From Azolla caroliniana (Eukaryota; Polypodiophyta), in NCBI GenBank assembly GCA_043228905.1, contig JBHGNT010000007.1:20088001-20152000 (forward strand): a stretch of 64,000 bases of DNA, read 5' to 3'. The position numbers and the translations under genes were made by a program. The notes under the pieces were generated by a model, which was not told the origin of the DNA, did no database searches, and saw only the letters and a program-made list of their open reading frames with translations. The first letter of the stretch is position 1, and every line of letters begins with the position of its first letter. Shown here in pieces: positions 60,537 to 64,000 of the stretch.

Positions 60537-61600
60537 GGTGCGATAGCGCCGAACACGATCGGAGGGATTGCGACGAGCATAAGGAGGCGCTACGGCGGGA
60601 TCTCATCTACTACGAGGGAAACCGGATTGATTCGATGGACTCTCGGAAGCCACTCCGACCGAACTTCCGGAAAGGCGGCACGAAGAAGCTGCTCGAGGAG
60701 GAATTGGCAGCAAGAAGCAACTATGCGACAACCGCGGGAATATGTGTCGGGGAGTCATCGAGAGCAAAGATGTCTTTTTGGCCGGGAGTTCTAGAAAACA
60801 CCGAGAAAACCGACTCCAACGAGATCCGAAGCACCGTGGAAGGCGTCCAGGAAGCTACGGGATGGGAGTGCCCTGTCGACAAGAATAGCGTATACGCCCT
60901 GTGTCAATTGCATAAGGTGTATGTGGACGAGAAACGACGACGCACGGAGGATGCGGGTGGGCCATCGAAGATACCGGAGAGCTGGAACTCCGGAGGTAAG
61001 GGAAAAGAAAAGGCGACTCCGGCATTCAACCTCGCCTCGGACATAGAACAACAAACCGAGTTGAAAAGAGTGTTCGAGGAAAGAATCTTGGATAGTCGGG
61101 TAGATTTCTCGCTTCGGGAGCTTCTCGGAATAGCAAAGAAGGAGTTCCACGATCTTCTCGTGGATCTCGTGAAGCGAAAAAGACAAAGTACGGAGGAAAA
61201 TACTCCAAGGGTGAATGCGAACACCGTTTTAATGAACAACACCGAAGTGGAGGACGAAATTCCGAACTCCCACTATACAAGGCCACATTGGGCACGCGCG
61301 ACTACTGAGACTCCGGTCCAAATCAGCAACATCAAAGAACCCGTGCTAGCATTGATTGATCACGGATCGGAGATCAACTTGATGTCCAAGGAGTTCTACC
61401 GGAAGGGGAAGTGGCCTATTAACACCAACCATGGATGGAAGATTCGGGCGGCCACCAAAGCAACGAAAGATCTATTTGCGGCTTGTCCGGATGTGACGAT
61501 GAAGATCGGGGATGTCGAGATCGACCAAAATTTCACATTCCGTCATCCTCGGCCAACCCTTTATCACGGCATCACGGATGGAGACGAAGGTGCTCAATAG

Positions 61601-63814
61601 TGTTGCGGCTTTTGCACGAATTCGGAGCCAAAACGGTGGGAAATCCGTCCAATTTCTAATGGTGCCGGAAAATCACGAAAGGAACAAGAGGGAACTCTTG
61701 TCCCAAGTGAGAATGGATTTTTAAAGCGGACTGTTGCGGAGTGGGGAAGTGATAGTCCGAGAAGCCCTGATACCCCACACAGGAAGAAAACTCTCAGAGC
61801 AAAACATGTACGAATCGGTCCAGATGGGGCATCTACGTACACGACCGTAACCGGAGGATTGAAGAAAGGATACCGACAAGTGGAGGATAAGTTGCGGTCG
61901 GCATCAATAATAAAAGAAGATGAAGAAATCATGGGGATAGTCGAAGAAGTGTTCTATGGGAGCACACTACAACGACTTGAAGAGCTTGTGGAAGATAAAA
62001 GCCAAGGGAACCGGGTAGTCCCGGTGGAATCGGTCGAGATGTACGAGATCATTGCGAGAATGGAGCCGGATACGCTCCGCAAAGAAGAAGCAATGGTAAG
62101 TACGAAATACAAGACCGTGGAGAAGAAGGTGAAACCGGCCGCGGGACCACTACCCGCCGATAGCGAACAAAAGAGGAAAGAAGTCTCGGGAGATCCGACA
62201 CTTCGGAAGTCCGTGGATATCGGACATGCCTTCACGGATGAGACCCGGAAGAAACTTCGGATCGGTGGAGGTGGGTTCCTATTACAAAAAGAAGAAGAAC
62301 GGTTTCGCGAGATGTTGGAGCAACACGGCAAAGCGTTTGCATTTACATCAAGGGAGATAGGGTGCGTCGATCCGAGAGTAGTGGAGCCGATGGTGATCTT
62401 CACGATTGACCATGTACCGTGGAACCTGAAGCCGATTCCGGTGCCACAAGCGCATATTCCGAAAGTCATTGACTTGCTCAAGGAGAAGGTGGCGATGGGG
62501 ATTCTAGAGCCATCAACTGCTCCGTACTCAAATCGATGGTTTACGGTTCCGAAGAAGAATGGGTCACTCCGATTTATCCAAGACTTGCAACCGGTGAATA
62601 AGGTCACGATCCGGAACTCGGGAGTCGGTCCGATAGTGGACGAATTTGCGGAAGCTTTTGCCGGTCGTGCGATATACTCCATCGGAGACCTATACTCGGG
62701 GTATGACCAATTCCAACTAGCCGTGGAGAGCCGAGACATCACAACCATGCGAACACCGATAGGATTAGTCCGAATGTGCACACTACCACAAGGAGTGACA
62801 AACTCGGTTGCTCATATGATGAATGCGATGAACAAGGTGCTTCGAGACTGCATTCTGGAGATAACGATGCCGTTCCTCGATGACATTCCGATGAAAGGAT
62901 GCGCGGTAGACGAAAAAGATGAGACTATGGATGATCGGGGATGCCGAAAGTTCGTGGTTGACCATATTCATGATTGCGAGAAAGTGTTGCGAAAGCTAGA
63001 AGATGTGCACCTAACACTTTCCGGGGAGAAATCGGCATTCGGGCAAGAAGAAATATTGGTGGTCGGACATCTATGTGGGCCCTACGGTCGAAGACCGTCA
63101 CCAACAAAGATCGATGCGATTCAAGCTATGGAGGAAGTATGCGAGTCAACATCCAAAGTCCGAAGGTTTCTCGGTGCATGTGCATTCTATCACATATGGA
63201 TTCCGCACTATGCACATATAGCGGACCCGCTCTACCACTTGTTGCGGAAAGGTAAGAAATTCGAATGGAAACCGGAACACACCAAAGCCATGAAGAAATT
63301 GAAGAAGACACTTCGGAGGGCGGAAGCACTTAAGAAGCCGAGCTACGACCGACCGATCATAGTAACGGTTGATACAAGTCCAACCGGTATCGGGTGGGTC
63401 ATCAATCAAGCCGACTCGGATGGTTCGCGGTATCCGATCCGATTCGGAGCAAAGGTTCTCAACGAAAGGCAATGTGGATATGCACAAGTCAAAAGAGAAC
63501 TGTGGGGAGTCGTGTCGGCGATAAAATCGGATCGGGATTATTTGATCGGAGCCGAAGTGGTGATCGAGACGGATTGTCTTTCGATACTCGGGATGATGCG
63601 GTGTTGTATGATACCGGATGTAGCTATGCTAAGGTGGGTTGCATATGTCAAGTCGCTTAATCCGGAGGTTCAACACATCTCGGGGAAGGACAACGCGGTA
63701 GCGGATATGTTATCAAGGGCTCGGTTCGGAGACGACATAACTGAATCGGATAATGAAGAAGTTTCCAAAGACTACTTCGCGTCGGAGCACATATGCCGAG
63801 TGAACGTAATCTGA
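61601..63814 (+). pseudogene. Gypsy B pol: reverse transcriptase and RNase H
   Basis: The frame is open from 61,601 to the TGA at 63,812-63,814. The conserved part starts near 62,300. Reverse transcriptase motifs: VPKKNGSLRFIQDLQPVNKV, GRAIYSIGDLYSGYDQFQL, PQGVTNSVAHMMNAMNKVL and the catalytic box MPFLDDIPMKG, with FLDD in place of the common YxDD. RNase H shows VTVDTSPTGIGWV, ERQCGYAQVKRELWGVV and IETDCLSILGMM, followed by HISGKDNAVADMLSR. No ATG near the start is convincing, so it was probably expressed as part of a polyprotein. The TGA at 63,812 interrupts the same frame before the integrase. Confidence 0.88.
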
Positions 63815-64000
63815 GAATTCCGGGAAGAAGAATACGAGGGAGAAAGCTTGATGATCGGAAAGATGTTACAAGAGGCCGAGGATTCAACAAACGATAAAGG
63901 AAGAAGAGCTGAGATCCGAAGGAAGAAGAGGCAAGTCCAAAAGTTCTTCTTGGAAAACGGATTAATATGGAGGGCGCCGAAAAGACCGGATGGTATACCA
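63815..64000 (+). pseudogene. Gypsy B integrase start, cut by the window end
   Basis: The pol frame continues after the TGA to the last base. It includes FFLENGLIWRAPKRPDG, which resembles the segment before the zinc-binding HHCC part of gypsy integrases. The catalytic core would lie beyond the window. Confidence 0.65.

Larger units (their letters stand above)
54140..61600 (+). pseudogene. Gypsy B gag-protease, split by copia C
   Basis: The ATG at 54,140 starts MENQPEASNMMMMFERMLQ. The frame stays open to the insertion and, because element plus duplication is 5,562 bp (a multiple of three), continues in the same frame from 60,537 to 61,600. The insertion falls inside a CX2CX4HX4C zinc knuckle, between the second and third residues. 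Downstream lies a protease-like region with ALIDHGSEINLMSK, where DHG replaces the usual DTG or DSG. At about 61,540-61,560 the homologous frame moves by one base (LGQPFITASRMETK in the other frame) and returns near 61,700-61,725. This is either decay or an element-specific frameshift; I cannot decide. Confidence 0.85.
53405..64000 (+). mobile_element. Gypsy B: Ty3/gypsy element, runs past the window end, split by copia C
   Basis: 5' LTR, primer site, gag, protease and reverse transcriptase-RNase H in gypsy order, with the start of integrase at the window end. Copia C (54,975-60,531) sits in gag. Its GC content is clearly higher than that of the host AT-rich DNA. The 3' LTR is outside the window. 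Confidence 0.92.

Noticed and set aside
1-64000. CRISPR arrays, prophage, operons or a multi-gene defence or metabolic system
   Set aside because: The window is plant nuclear DNA. The tandem repeats are microsatellites or promoter repeats, and the two host genes are unrelated to each other.

Overview
The window is nuclear DNA of a land plant. It holds two intron-containing host genes of plant families: an IQD/IQ67-domain calmodulin-binding protein and an At1g16860-like membrane protein. The rest is AT-rich intergenic DNA, microsatellites and nested retrotransposons. Short introns, 5'UTR introns and the retroelement load suggest a repeat-rich genome, but the lineage (for example fern, other seed-free plant or seed plant) cannot be fixed from the sequence alone. 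Nothing suggests bacterial or organellar DNA.

Layout. 1-2,670: no gene seen. 2,671-6,070 (minus): IQD gene, five coding exons, with a 5' leader to about 7.93 kb. 7.97-20.4 kb: AT-rich DNA with a 49-bp tandem repeat and no recognisable gene. 20,415-24,511 (minus): At1g16860-like gene, five coding exons, with a degenerate tandem repeat in intron 1 and a roughly 900-bp TGTA-type microsatellite just upstream of its leader. 29,010-30,423: a 5'-truncated LINE with a 17-bp target-site duplication (TSD).

32.6-51.0 kb is a nested stack. An apparent LTR remnant was split at a GA microsatellite by a decayed LINE (LINE A). LINE A carries a Ty1/copia element (copia B, 36,323-48,420, TSD GAGAC) inside its reverse transcriptase. 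Copia B in turn carries a complete two-ORF LINE (LINE C, 39,345-45,493, 17-bp TSD) in its integrase and a solo LTR (47,110-47,499, TSD CATCA) in its gag.

51.7-64.0 kb is a second stack. The 5' part of a Ty3/gypsy element (gypsy A, LTR at 51,679) is interrupted near its gag zinc knuckles by a second Ty3/gypsy element (gypsy B, from 53,405 past the window end). The gypsy B gag zinc knuckle is interrupted by an apparently intact Ty1/copia element (copia C, 54,975-60,531, TSD CATAT) with two 721-bp LTRs that look identical.

The stacks record an order of events. LINE A is old (several in-frame stops, one frameshift). Copia B is younger (its LTRs differ at about nine sites). LINE C and copia C are the youngest and still have complete reading frames. 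The two host genes are not functionally linked to each other. I found no novel multi-gene system. The most interesting material is the retroelement stratigraphy, the two possibly active elements, and gypsy B with its unusual protease (DHG) and reverse transcriptase (FLDD) motifs.
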